Below are positions 42,058-50,798 of a stretch of DNA of 64,000 nucleotides, piece by piece. Positions within the stretch are counted from its first letter, which is position 1. Each line of letters begins with the position of its first letter. The stretch spans positions 124,001 to 188,000 of the forward strand of contig NZ_WTYC01000003.1 in assembly GCF_009827325.1 (NCBI RefSeq), in the 5' to 3' direction. A program made the position numbers and the translations under genes. Below the pieces are notes generated by a model that did not search any database, was not told the DNA's origin, and saw only the letters and a program-made list of their open reading frames with translations. The stretch is from Qipengyuania vulgaris (GTDB lineage Bacteria; Pseudomonadota; Alphaproteobacteria; Sphingomonadales; Sphingomonadaceae).

Positions 42058-42998
42058 GCGCATCTTCCGGTGGTGAAAGCCTCCTCACTCCGCGAAATCT
42101 TGCAGCCTTCCTGCTGGTCAGCCTGATCTGGGGCGGGACGTGGCTGGTCATCCGCGATCAGCTTTCGGTCGTCCCGGCAAGCTGGTCGATCACCTGGCGT
42201 TTCGTCGTGGCGGCGGCGGGAATGTTCGTGCTGGCGAAATTCCGCGGCGAACCGCTCGGCCTGCCGCGCGAAGGCTTGCGCTGGGCCGTGGCGCTCGGCC
42301 TTTTCCAGTTCTGTCTCAATTTCAGCTTCGTCTACAATGCGGAGAAATTCATCACCTCGGGGCTCGTGGCGGTCATGTTCGCGCTGCTCGTCGTGCCCAA
42401 TGCCATCCTGGGCAAGTTCGTGCTGGGGCAGCCCATCCGCCGCGAATTCGTCCTCGGCTCCACGATTGCGGCGATCGGTGTCGCCATGCTGTTCGCGCAG
42501 GAATGGCGCGCGTCCCCGGCGACGCTGGGCGAGGTCCTGCTCGGCGCGGCGCTGACTGTCGGGGGCATCCTTGCCGCCAGCGCGGCCAATATCGTCCAGG
42601 CGATGGACGGCGCGAAACGCATGCCGCTCCTAACGCTGCTCGCGTGGTCGATGGTGGTAGGCGTTATCCTCAACGCCGGGTTCGCCGGGGTCACGCAAGG
42701 CCCGCCGCAATTCGACACGCGGCCGGAGTATACGCTCGGCATACTCTACCTCGGCCTCCTCGGCTCGGTCGTGACTTTCCCGCTCTATTACGGGCTGGTG
42801 CGCAAGGTCGGGGCGGGGACGGCGGCCTACAGTTCGGTGATCGTGCCGATTGTCGCCATGGTCCTCTCGACCCTGTTCGAAGGCTTCGTCTGGGGCATGT
42901 TGCCGGCGGCAGGCGCGGCGATCACGCTGATCGGCATGGTGGTTGCCCTGCGCGGACGCAGTGCGCCCCCGCCAAGGCGCGCTACGCCGGAGCCCTGA
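42054..42998 (+). CDS. EamA/DMT-family transporter
   Basis: A 314-residue inner-membrane protein with about ten helices in two EamA repeats (first repeat opening FLLVSLIWGGTWLVI, about 17-31; second around 155-290). Such permeases export amino acids and other metabolites. Overlap with the threonine aldolase hints at an amino-acid link but substrate is unknown. It converges with the epimerase gene, whose end it overlaps by 17 bases. Confidence 0.9.
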   Translation: MSASSGGESLLTPRNLAAFLLVSLIWGGTWLVIRDQLSVVPASWSITWRFVVAAAGMFVLAKFRGEPLGLPREGLRWAVALGLFQFCLNFSFVYNAEKFITSGLVAVMFALLVVPNAILGKFVLGQPIRREFVLGSTIAAIGVAMLFAQEWRASPATLGEVLLGAALTVGGILAASAANIVQAMDGAKRMPLLTLLAWSMVVGVILNAGFAGVTQGPPQFDTRPEYTLGILYLGLLGSVVTFPLYYGLVRKVGAGTAAYSSVIVPIVAMVLSTLFEGFVWGMLPAAGAAITLIGMVVALRGRSAPPPRRATPEP

Positions 42999-43767
42999 TC
43001 GCTGCCAGCCCTTCGCGGTAGGTGGGATAGCGCGGCTCCCAGCCCAGCACTCGCTTGGCCTTGCCGTTCGCGACCCGCCGGTTCTCGGCATAAAAGCCCC
43101 GCGCCATGGGTGACAAATCGGCCTCTTCCAGTGTTTGCAGCGGAGGGGGTTCCTGACCGAGCAGGCGGCAGGCTTCCTCGATCACGGTATTCTGGCTGGT
43201 CGGCAGGTCGTCGGACAGATTGTAGGCTCCACGCGGCGCATCGCGCTCGATCGCGCCGACCAGTCCGCCAACGATATCATCGACATGCACCCGGCTGAAC
43301 ACCTGCCCGGGCAGATCGATGCGGTGCGCCTTGCCGCTTCGCACCCGCTCGAAGGCGCTGCGGCACGGCCCGTAGATCCCGGGCAGGCGGAATACCCGCG
43401 CGCCCAGGTCCAGCCACCGCGCATCGCACTCGGCGCGCGCGGTGCGCCGCCCGGTACCGGTGGGCGCAGTCTCGTCAACCCATGCGCCTCCGACGTCGCC
43501 ATAGACGCCGGTGGAGGAAAGATAGCTCAGCCATTTGCCCTCCATCGTCCCGGCATAGCGATCCAGCACGGGGTCGCTTTCGCCGGCTGGCGGCACCGAG
43601 CTGAGCACGTGGCTCGCCTCGCGCAGGGCGGCCTGCACCGTCCCTTCGTCGTCGAAGTCGAGGTTTCCTGAGCTACCGGTGGCATCGACATGCCAGCCTT
43701 TGCTACGCATCTCTTGTGCAAACCGCCCCGCCGTGTAGCCGAGGCCGAAGATGAACAAACGGGCCAT
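42982..43767 (-). CDS. NAD(P)-dependent epimerase-like (extended SDR) protein
   Basis: A 261-residue protein from the ATG at 43767; a very long frame upstream is antisense to pepN and was discarded. The N-terminus MARLFIFGLGYTAGRFAQEM carries a Gly-rich Rossmann motif, LSYLSSTGVYGDVGGAWVDE near residue 84 is the family's catalytic region, and RVHVDDIVGGLVGAI near 163 is conserved. It resembles YeeZ-type atypical SDR proteins. It is divergent from pepN with 42 bases between starts. Substrate unknown. Confidence 0.9.
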   Translation of the reverse strand: MARLFIFGLGYTAGRFAQEMRSKGWHVDATGSSGNLDFDDEGTVQAALREASHVLSSVPPAGESDPVLDRYAGTMEGKWLSYLSSTGVYGDVGGAWVDETAPTGTGRRTARAECDARWLDLGARVFRLPGIYGPCRSAFERVRSGKAHRIDLPGQVFSRVHVDDIVGGLVGAIERDAPRGAYNLSDDLPTSQNTVIEEACRLLGQEPPPLQTLEEADLSPMARGFYAENRRVANGKAKRVLGWEPRYPTYREGLAAIRAPA

Positions 43768-43809
43768 CCGGGCGTAATAGCCGATGAACCCGCAAAAGAC
43801 AGGACGAGA

Positions 43810-46461
43810 ATGGATATCGCGCGCACGCCTTCGACACCCGATGGCAATCCCGAAATGGCCGATGCGGCCGTGGAGCCCAAGGCACCGCCGGAAATCCGGC
43901 GCGAAGACTACCAGCCCTTTCCCTGGCTGGTACCCACGACCCGGCTCGATTTCGAACTCGGCCTTGAAAAGACGCGCGTCACCGCCCGGCTGGAGATCGA
44001 ACGCAATCCCGATGCGGACGCCTCGCCCACGATCCGGCTGAACGGCGACGGGCTCGAACTGGTCTCGCTCCGCTGCGACGGGGGCGAGTGCGCCGGCCAC
44101 ATGATGGACGGCGACGATCTGGTGGTCACGCTGGAAGGCGATCGGCACACGATCGAGATCGTGACCGAGATCGACCCCGGCGCGAATTCGCAGCTGATGG
44201 GCCTTTACGCTTCTTCCGGCATGCTCTGCACCCAGTGCGAGGCCGAAGGCTTCCGCCGCATCACCTTCTTCCCCGACCGCCCGGACGTGCTCTCCACCTA
44301 CACCGTTAGGATGAGCGGGCCGAAGAAGGATTTCCCCGTGCTGCTTTCCAACGGCAACCGGGCCGATATGGGTGAAGATGGCGCAAGTCACTGGGCCGAA
44401 TGGCACGACCCCTGGCCCAAGCCGTCCTATCTCTTCGCGCTGGTCGCTGGCGACCTCGTGGCGCGCAGCGACAGCTTCACCACCATGGGCGGGCGCAAGG
44501 TCGAACTGAACGTCTGGGTACGCGACGGCGACCTCGAGCGCACCGAACATGCCATGGAGAGCCTCAAGCGCTCGATGAAGTGGGACGAGGACACCTTCGG
44601 CCGCGAGTACGATCTCGACCTGTTCAACATCGTCGCCGTGTCCGACTTCAACATGGGCGCGATGGAAAACAAGGGCCTCAACGTCTTCAACACCAAATAC
44701 GTCCTCGCCGACCCCGAAACCGCCACCGACGGCGACTATGACGGGATCGAAGGCGTGATCGGCCACGAATACTTCCACAACTGGTCGGGCAACCGCATCA
44801 CCTGCCGCGACTGGTTCCAGCTGAGCCTCAAGGAAGGATTCACCGTGCTGCGCGACCAGCTGTTCAGCCAGGACATGGGCAGTGCGCCGGTCAAGCGGAT
44901 CGAGGGCGTGCGCGTGCTGCGCGGCGTCCAGTTCCCCGAGGACTCGGGGCCGCTCGCCCATCCGATCCGCCCCGACAGCTACCGCGAGATCAGCAACTTC
45001 TACACCTCGACCGTCTACAACAAGGGCGCCGAGGTCATCCGCATGATGAAGACCATGGCAGGTGACGAGGCGTTCCGCCGCGGCACCGATCTCTACTTCG
45101 ACCGTCACGATGGCGAAGCGGCAACTTGCGAGGATTTCGTCAAGGCGATCGAGGACGGGTCGGGAATCGATCTCGAGCAGTTCCGCCTGTGGTATTCGCA
45201 AGCGGGAACGCCGAAGGTGAGCGTCGAACTCTCTCAAGAGGGCGATGAGGCTGTTCTGACGCTGTCACAAGCAGTCCCGCCAACTCCCGGTCAGGACGAC
45301 AAGAAGCCCATGCCCATACCGCTCAGGGTCGCGCTGTTCGATCGGGATAGTGGCTCGCATTCCGGCGAGCATCTGGTGGTGCTCGACAAGGCGAGAGACA
45401 GCTTCCGCTTTACAGGCTTCGCCCGAAAGCCGGTGCTGTCGATCAATCGCGGCTTTTCCGCGCCGGTCACCATCGGGCGCGACATCGCGAACGATGAGCT
45501 TGTCTTTCTGGCCGCTAAGGATGACGACCCCTTCGCGCGGTACGAAGCGATGCAGGATCTCATGGTGCGCCACCTCGTCACTGCCAGCAAAGGAGATCTG
45601 TCGGACGACGCGCGCAATGCCGGACAGGCGGACATCGTACGTGCTCTCCGCGCGGTGACCGATGACGATGCGCTCGACGATCTGATGCGCGGCGAACTGC
45701 TCTCCATGCCGAGCCAGACGTATATCGCCGAGCAGATCGAGGCCGCCGATCCCGGTCGCATCTTCGAAGAGCGTGAGGGGCTGAAAGCATTCCTTGCCAG
45801 TGAGCTGCAGGACGAGCTCCATCACATCTACGATCGCGCCGAAAAGCTTCCTTATTCACAGAGCGCAGAGGCGAAGGGGGCACGCAAGCTCAAGACGCTG
45901 GTCCTCTCATTCGCCGCTGCCCGCGATCCGCAGAAGGCCGCCGAACTTGCTGCCCATCAGTACGACCGTGCGGACAACATGACTGACCGGCAGGGTGCCT
46001 TGATGGTGCTCACCGGTATCGACAGCGCCGAGCGGACTGGGCGGCTTCTGGACTTCTATAACCGCTATCAGGGCAACGCGCTGGTGATCGATAAATGGTT
46101 CGCGCTGCAGGCGAGTTCGCTTCATCCGAAGGTCATCGAACATGTGAAGGCGCTCGCCGAACACCCGGACTTCACCCTCAGGAATCCGAACCGCGCCCGC
46201 TCGCTCTACATGCCTTTCACCGGAGCGCCTCATGGCTTCCATGCCGCAAATGGCGAGGGCTACAGATTGATCGCTAACCTCATTCTGGACCTGGACCCGA
46301 TCAACGCACAGACTGCGGCACGTTTCGTGCCTGCTCTGGGGCGCTGGCGGAAGCTCGAGCCGGGCCGGGCGGCGCTCATGCGTGCCGAACTCGAACGTAT
46401 CGCCGCCGCGCCCAAATTGTCGCGCGACAGCTTCGAACAGGTAACTCGTTCACTTGGCTGA
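43810..46461 (+). CDS. pepN: Aminopeptidase N
   Basis: An 883-residue M1 zinc aminopeptidase that trims N-terminal residues from peptides. The ATG at 43810 follows AGGACGA; the open frame extends upstream only over the epimerase. Family motifs are the exopeptidase NMGAMENKGLNVFN near residue 279 and the zinc site VIGHEYFHNWSGNRITCRDW near residue 316, with the third ligand Glu in LSLKEG near 339. The C-terminal domain is the alpha-helical M1 bacterial type. Length matches E. coli PepN. Confidence 0.96.
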   Translation: MDIARTPSTPDGNPEMADAAVEPKAPPEIRREDYQPFPWLVPTTRLDFELGLEKTRVTARLEIERNPDADASPTIRLNGDGLELVSLRCDGGECAGHMMDGDDLVVTLEGDRHTIEIVTEIDPGANSQLMGLYASSGMLCTQCEAEGFRRITFFPDRPDVLSTYTVRMSGPKKDFPVLLSNGNRADMGEDGASHWAEWHDPWPKPSYLFALVAGDLVARSDSFTTMGGRKVELNVWVRDGDLERTEHAMESLKRSMKWDEDTFGREYDLDLFNIVAVSDFNMGAMENKGLNVFNTKYVLADPETATDGDYDGIEGVIGHEYFHNWSGNRITCRDWFQLSLKEGFTVLRDQLFSQDMGSAPVKRIEGVRVLRGVQFPEDSGPLAHPIRPDSYREISNFYTSTVYNKGAEVIRMMKTMAGDEAFRRGTDLYFDRHDGEAATCEDFVKAIEDGSGIDLEQFRLWYSQAGTPKVSVELSQEGDEAVLTLSQAVPPTPGQDDKKPMPIPLRVALFDRDSGSHSGEHLVVLDKARDSFRFTGFARKPVLSINRGFSAPVTIGRDIANDELVFLAAKDDDPFARYEAMQDLMVRHLVTASKGDLSDDARNAGQADIVRALRAVTDDDALDDLMRGELLSMPSQTYIAEQIEAADPGRIFEEREGLKAFLASELQDELHHIYDRAEKLPYSQSAEAKGARKLKTLVLSFAAARDPQKAAELAAHQYDRADNMTDRQGALMVLTGIDSAERTGRLLDFYNRYQGNALVIDKWFALQASSLHPKVIEHVKALAEHPDFTLRNPNRARSLYMPFTGAPHGFHAANGEGYRLIANLILDLDPINAQTAARFVPALGRWRKLEPGRAALMRAELERIAAAPKLSRDSFEQVTRSLG

Positions 46462-47113
46462 TGTGCTCACATCGGAAGCGCTGACGGGAATTCCGCACGG
46501 CTTTTCCACACGCGAAGGACTTGAGAGCTCCGACGTCCTACCTGGCGCGCCGCTGGTCAGGCTGAAGCAGATTCACTCCGCCGAGGTGGTGGTGATGCGC
46601 GAAGCGGGCGGCGACGCGCGCGAAGGCGATGCCATGGTAACGGACCGGCCCTGCCTGCTGCTCGGCATAGTTGCGGCGGACTGCGCGCCGGTCCTCTTTG
46701 CCGACGTGCAGGCGGGTGTGATCGGGGCAGCGCACGCCGGATGGCGCGGCGCACGTGCAGGTGTCCTCGAAAACACGCTTGAAGCGATGGAGGAGCTGGG
46801 AGCCGACCGAGTACGGATCGTGGCCGCTATCGGACCCGCCATAGCTCAGGGCAGCTACGAAGTAGATGCCGCGTTCCGTCGGGAATTCGAGGCTGGTGAC
46901 GACCTGTTCTTTCGTCCGGGACGTGAGGGACATTACCAGTTCGATCTACCCGCATATGTCGCTCACCGATTGCGCGCAGCAGGCACCGGACGAATCGACG
47001 ATCTGGCGCTTGATACCTATTCCGACGAGGGCCGGTTCCATTCCTATCGCCGCGCCACGCACCGGGAGCAGCCAACGCAGGGCCGGCAGGTCAGCGCCAT
47101 AGCCTTGCCGTAA
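46454..47113 (+). CDS. pgeF: Polyphenol oxidase / PgeF family (YfiH) protein
   Basis: A 219-residue protein of the YfiH/laccase-domain family, now linked to purine nucleosides and to peptidoglycan editing. It starts with TTG overlapping pepN's end (GTG at 46463 is possible). Motifs include IPHGFSTREG near residue 13, QIHSAEVVVM near 38, the ligand Cys in AADCAPVLFADVQ near 76, and AAHAGWRGARAGV near 94. It is slightly shorter than the usual 240 residues at its N-terminus but complete in the active-site regions. Confidence 0.9.
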   Translation: MADVLTSEALTGIPHGFSTREGLESSDVLPGAPLVRLKQIHSAEVVVMREAGGDAREGDAMVTDRPCLLLGIVAADCAPVLFADVQAGVIGAAHAGWRGARAGVLENTLEAMEELGADRVRIVAAIGPAIAQGSYEVDAAFRREFEAGDDLFFRPGREGHYQFDLPAYVAHRLRAAGTGRIDDLALDTYSDEGRFHSYRRATHREQPTQGRQVSAIALP

Positions 47114-47335
47114 CGATGTCCGCGCTCATTGCGCCCAGAGGCATATCTGTTGTTAAAATGGCGGTTGGCAAGGGGTCGCATAGCGGCTAGAGGCGCCACC
47201 AAACCGGAAATACCGGGGGCATTTGCGCATGTTTTTTCCGCGCCGGCCGACGGCATCATCCGGCTCTATAGACCGCAACAATTCCCGCTGTGCCTTGTGG
47301 CGCGGCAGAGCTAAGGCAGGCAAGGCAAAGCGCTG

Positions 47336-47908
47336 ATGGCAGACACGACTGCAACCGCTACTCCAGATACGGTGACGACGTCCGACGATGGCATCCGCCG
47401 CCGCGACTTTCTCGATATAGCAGCTGTAAGTGCTGCCGGCATCGGCGGTCTTGCCGTAGTATTTCCGCTGGTAAGCCAGATGGCGCCTTCGAAGGACGTG
47501 CTCGCGGCAAGTTCGACGGAGGTCGATGTTTCGGCGATCGAGCCGGGTCAGGCCATCAAGGCGGTATTCCGCAAGCAGCCGCTTTTCGTGAAGCGCCTGA
47601 CGCCGGAAGAGATCGCCGCTGCCAACGCCACGCCGACCGGTTCACTCCGCGATCCGCAGAGTCTCGCAGAGCGGACGAAGGAAGGCCATGCCGACATCCT
47701 CGTCACCATGGGCGTTTGTACCCACCTTGGCTGCGTGCCGCTGGGCGCTGCCGAAGGTGAAGTGAAGGGCGAATTCGGCGGCTATTTCTGCCCCTGCCAT
47801 GGCTCGCATTACGATACTGCCGGTCGCATCCGCAAAGGCCCGGCCCCCACCAACCTCGAAGTGCCGGAATACGAGTTCACCTCGGATACCGTCATCCAGG
47901 TCGGCTGA
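47336..47908 (+). CDS. petA: Ubiquinol-cytochrome c reductase Rieske iron-sulfur subunit
   Basis: A 190-residue subunit of the cytochrome bc1 complex. A twin-arginine-like RRRDFLDIAAVSAAGIGGL (about 21-39) inserts it in the membrane. The 2Fe-2S ligands are in CTHLGCVPLG near residue 126 and CPCHGSHYDTAGRI near 150. It starts the petABC operon, with petB 23 bases downstream. Confidence 0.97.
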   Translation: MADTTATATPDTVTTSDDGIRRRDFLDIAAVSAAGIGGLAVVFPLVSQMAPSKDVLAASSTEVDVSAIEPGQAIKAVFRKQPLFVKRLTPEEIAAANATPTGSLRDPQSLAERTKEGHADILVTMGVCTHLGCVPLGAAEGEVKGEFGGYFCPCHGSHYDTAGRIRKGPAPTNLEVPEYEFTSDTVIQVG

Positions 47909-47931
47909 GCTAGAAGACGAGAGACAGACAC

Positions 47932-49227
47932 ATGAGCTTTCCCTGGGCACGCCAGTACGAACCGAAGAATGCGGTTACGAAGTTCCTCGACGAGAAGCTG
48001 CCGCTTCCGCGCTTGGTCTATAATGCCGTCGGGGCGGGCTATCCGGTTCCGCGCAACCTGAGCTATTTCTGGAATTTCGGTGTTCTTGCCGGCTTCTTCC
48101 TCATGGTGCAGATCGTCACCGGCGTGGTGCTGGCCATGCATTACGCGGCGAACGCGCAGGTCGCGTTCGCTACGACCGAGCACATCATGCGCGACGTTAA
48201 CTGGGGCTGGCTGATGCGCTATGCCCACGCCAACGGCGCGAGCTTCTTCTTCATCGTCGTCTACCTGCATATTTTCCGCGGCCTGTTCTATTCGAGCTAC
48301 AAGGCGCCGCGCGAAATGATCTGGCTGCTGGGCGTCGTCATATTCCTCTTGATGATGGCCACTGCCTTCATGGGCTACGTGCTTCCCTGGGGCCAGATGA
48401 GCTTCTGGGGCGCGAAGGTCATTACTGGCCTGTTCGGCGCGATTCCGCTGGTCGGCGAGCCGATCCAGATATGGCTCCTCGGTGGGTTCGCCCCCGACAA
48501 CGCTGCTCTGAACCGTTTCTTCAGCCTTCACTTCCTGCTGCCGTTCGTCATCGCCGGGGTCGTGATCCTGCATATCTGGGCGCTGCACATCCCCGGCTCG
48601 TCGAACCCGACGGGCGTTGAAATAAAGAACGAAAGCGACACTGTGCCCTTCCACCCGTATTACACGGCGAAGGACGGCTTCGGCCTGGGCATCGCGCTGC
48701 TGCTCTATTTCGCGCTGGTCTTCTTCTTGCCCAACGCGCTTGGCCACCCGGATAACTACATCGAAGCGAATCCGCTTTCGACCCCGGCTCACATCGTTCC
48801 CGAATGGTACTTCTGGCCGTTCTACGCGATCCTGCGCGCCTTCACGGTCGACTTCCTGTTCGTGCCCGCCAAGCTGATGGGCGTGCTGGCGATGTTCGCA
48901 TCGATCCTGCTGTGGTTCTTCCTGCCCTGGCTCGACAAGTCGCCGGTGCGCAGCGGCCACTACCGCCCGCTGTTCCGCAAGTTCTTCTGGTTCGGCCTGA
49001 TCCCCGCGATGATCATTCTGTTCATCTGCGGCGGCGCGCCGGCTGAAGAGCCTTACGTGATGCTCAGCCAGATCGCGACGGCCTATTACTTCCTCCACTT
49101 CCTGGTGATCCTCCCGATCATCTCGAGCGTGGAGAAACCCGAACCGCTGCCCTATTCGATCACCGAAGCCGTTCTCGGCTCGGACAAGAAGGTCGTCAAA
49201 GGCGAAAATACGTCGCCGGCCGTCTAA
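47932..49227 (+). CDS. petB: Cytochrome b subunit of bc1 complex
   Basis: A 431-residue membrane subunit with two b haems that carries out the Q cycle. Haem-ligand His pairs lie in the helices around LAMHYAAN (near 65) and [13 protein letters not shown] (near 108), and further in the LHFLLPFV (near 200) region. [19 protein letters not shown] near residue 145 and the PEWYF (near 289) Qo-site motif are present. Length fits a full-size (not split) cytochrome b. Confidence 0.97.
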   Translation: MSFPWARQYEPKNAVTKFLDEKLPLPRLVYNAVGAGYPVPRNLSYFWNFGVLAGFFLMVQIVTGVVLAMHYAANAQVAFATTEHIMRDVNWGWLMRYAHANGASFFFIVVYLHIFRGLFYSSYKAPREMIWLLGVVIFLLMMATAFMGYVLPWGQMSFWGAKVITGLFGAIPLVGEPIQIWLLGGFAPDNAALNRFFSLHFLLPFVIAGVVILHIWALHIPGSSNPTGVEIKNESDTVPFHPYYTAKDGFGLGIALLLYFALVFFLPNALGHPDNYIEANPLSTPAHIVPEWYFWPFYAILRAFTVDFLFVPAKLMGVLAMFASILLWFFLPWLDKSPVRSGHYRPLFRKFFWFGLIPAMIILFICGGAPAEEPYVMLSQIATAYYFLHFLVILPIISSVEKPEPLPYSITEAVLGSDKKVVKGENTSPAV

Positions 49228-49245
49228 GCGAGTAACGAGAGACCA

Positions 49246-50094
49246 ATGATCAAGCTTCTCAGCGTCCGCCTTGTTGCCATCATCGTCGGGATCGGTTTTG
49301 CCGTTGCCGCGCTGTGGGCCTTCGCAGTCGGCGCCTATAACGCCGCCACCGAAGAGGTCGCACCGCATCTCCCCTACGAGAAGCCGCGCGACATCGCCTA
49401 TTCCTTCGATGGGCCTTTCGGCAAATGGGACCATGCGCAGCTGCAGCGCGGTCTCAAGGTTTATGACGAGGTCTGTTCGGCCTGCCACAGCCTGAAATAC
49501 GTAGCATTCCGCGATCTGGCACAGCTGGGTTACTCCGAAGGCCAGGTAAAGGCCTATGCTGCAGCGAAGCAGGTACCGGGCATCGATCCGAACACCGGCG
49601 AAGCCACCATGCGCCCGGGCCTTCCGACCGACTATTTCCCGTCGCCCTATCCGAATGCGGTGGCTGCGGCTGCGGCGAACAACAATGCCATTCCGCCGGA
49701 TCTTTCACTGATGACCAAGGCACGCGGCGACGGCACGAATTATGTCGCCTCCTTGCTCATGGGCTACCAAGAGCCGTCAGCCGAACTGCTTGAAGAGCAT
49801 CCCGAAGCGGCACCTGGACCGGGCCTCTATCACAATCCGTATTTCCCCAACCTCAACCTCGCGATGGCTCCGCCGCTCTCGACCGCGGGTCAGGTTACCT
49901 ATGACGATGGTACCGAGGCGACGATCGAGCAGATGAGCGAGGACGTGGCAGCATTCCTGACGTGGACAGCCGAGCCGACCATGGTGAAGCGCAAGCAAAC
50001 TGGGTGGCCCGTCCTGATCTTCCTACTGTTCGCGACCATACTTGCTTATTTGTCGAAGAAACAGATCTGGGCTGCGGTAAAACCGAAGAAGTAA
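49246..50094 (+). CDS. petC: Cytochrome c1 subunit of bc1 complex
   Basis: A 282-residue cytochrome with an N-terminal signal/anchor (about 10-30), the haem motif VCSACHSLKYVAFRDL near residue 83, and a second anchor at the C-terminus (TGWPVLIFLLFATILAYL). The axial Met is probably in the LNLAMAPPLS stretch near 206. It is the last gene of petABC and is followed by a terminator. Confidence 0.96.
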   Translation: MIKLLSVRLVAIIVGIGFAVAALWAFAVGAYNAATEEVAPHLPYEKPRDIAYSFDGPFGKWDHAQLQRGLKVYDEVCSACHSLKYVAFRDLAQLGYSEGQVKAYAAAKQVPGIDPNTGEATMRPGLPTDYFPSPYPNAVAAAAANNNAIPPDLSLMTKARGDGTNYVASLLMGYQEPSAELLEEHPEAAPGPGLYHNPYFPNLNLAMAPPLSTAGQVTYDDGTEATIEQMSEDVAAFLTWTAEPTMVKRKQTGWPVLIFLLFATILAYLSKKQIWAAVKPKK

Positions 50095-50116
50095 GCCGTC
50101 CTGTAATCGATTTCGT

Positions 50117-50151
50117 ACGCCCCTCCATCCTTGCGATGTGAGGGGCGTTTT
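50117..50151 (+). terminator. Rho-independent terminator after petC
   Basis: Arms ACGCCCCT (50117-50124) and AGGGGCGT (50141-50148) with a 16-base loop, followed by TTTTCGTT. It ends the petABC transcript 20 bases after the petC stop. Confidence 0.8.
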
Positions 50152-50171
50152 CGTTCCGGAGGAGAGAAAGT

Positions 50172-50708
50172 ATAGCGCCGCAAGAACTGAAATCGTTGGT
50201 CAGGACCATTCCGGACTTCCCCGTCAAAGGCATCCAGTTCCGGGACATCACAACCTTGATCGGACACGGTGAAGGCTTTGCCGCAACGGTAGACTGGCTT
50301 GCGGACGGGGTGCGCATTTCCGGAGCCGAGGCCATCGCAGGGATGGAAGCGCGCGGCTTCATCTTCGGGGCTGCGGTTTCCGCGAAGCTCGCGTTACCCT
50401 TCCTGCCGATACGCAAGTCGGGGAAGTTGCCTTGCGACACTATCGGCGTTGACTATGCTCTCGAATACGGTTCGGACAGGCTCGAAATGGATCCGACTTC
50501 GGTCGTGCCCGGCCAGAATGTCGCCATGGTCGATGACCTCCTGGCCACAGGCGGAACTGCGTGTGCCACTGCTCGGCTCCTCCGCCAAGCTGGTGCGGTA
50601 GTTGAGAACGCATTCTTCGTTATCGATCTGCCCAATCTTGGCGGCGCTGAAAAACTCGGCGAGTGCGGCGTGAGTGTTGCTGCTTTGATGGATTTCGCCG
50701 ACGATTGA
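50172..50708 (+). CDS. apt: Adenine phosphoribosyltransferase, apparent AUA start
   Basis: Salvages adenine with PRPP to AMP. The family N-terminus (xELKxLVRTIPDFPVKG) is preserved from codon 50172: Ile(AUA)-Ala-Pro-Gln-Glu-Leu-Lys-Ser. No ATG, GTG or TTG stands where the family starts, but GGAGGAG (50158-50164) lies exactly 7 bases before this AUA. The next usable start is TTG at 50196, losing 8 residues. With the AUA the protein has 178 residues, the usual length. The PRPP motif VAMVDDLLATGGTACAT is intact. Either AUA is used or the sequence has an error. Confidence 0.9.
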   Translation: MAPQELKSLVRTIPDFPVKGIQFRDITTLIGHGEGFAATVDWLADGVRISGAEAIAGMEARGFIFGAAVSAKLALPFLPIRKSGKLPCDTIGVDYALEYGSDRLEMDPTSVVPGQNVAMVDDLLATGGTACATARLLRQAGAVVENAFFVIDLPNLGGAEKLGECGVSVAALMDFADD

Positions 50709-50798
50709 GAAAAACCGCGAGTGCCCTTGGATAAATACCGGGGGTAGGGCATTGGTGACTGGTACGGCCCGTCCGCGGGCAGTCATTCGACGAGGGGC

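Noticed and set aside
43768..45237. Long leftward extension of the epimerase frame
   Set aside because: It is wholly antisense to pepN and has His/Gly/Arg shadow composition with no family features.
47809..49488. 559-residue leftward frame
   Set aside because: Antisense to petB and petC, with highly charged, motif-free translation typical of shadow frames.
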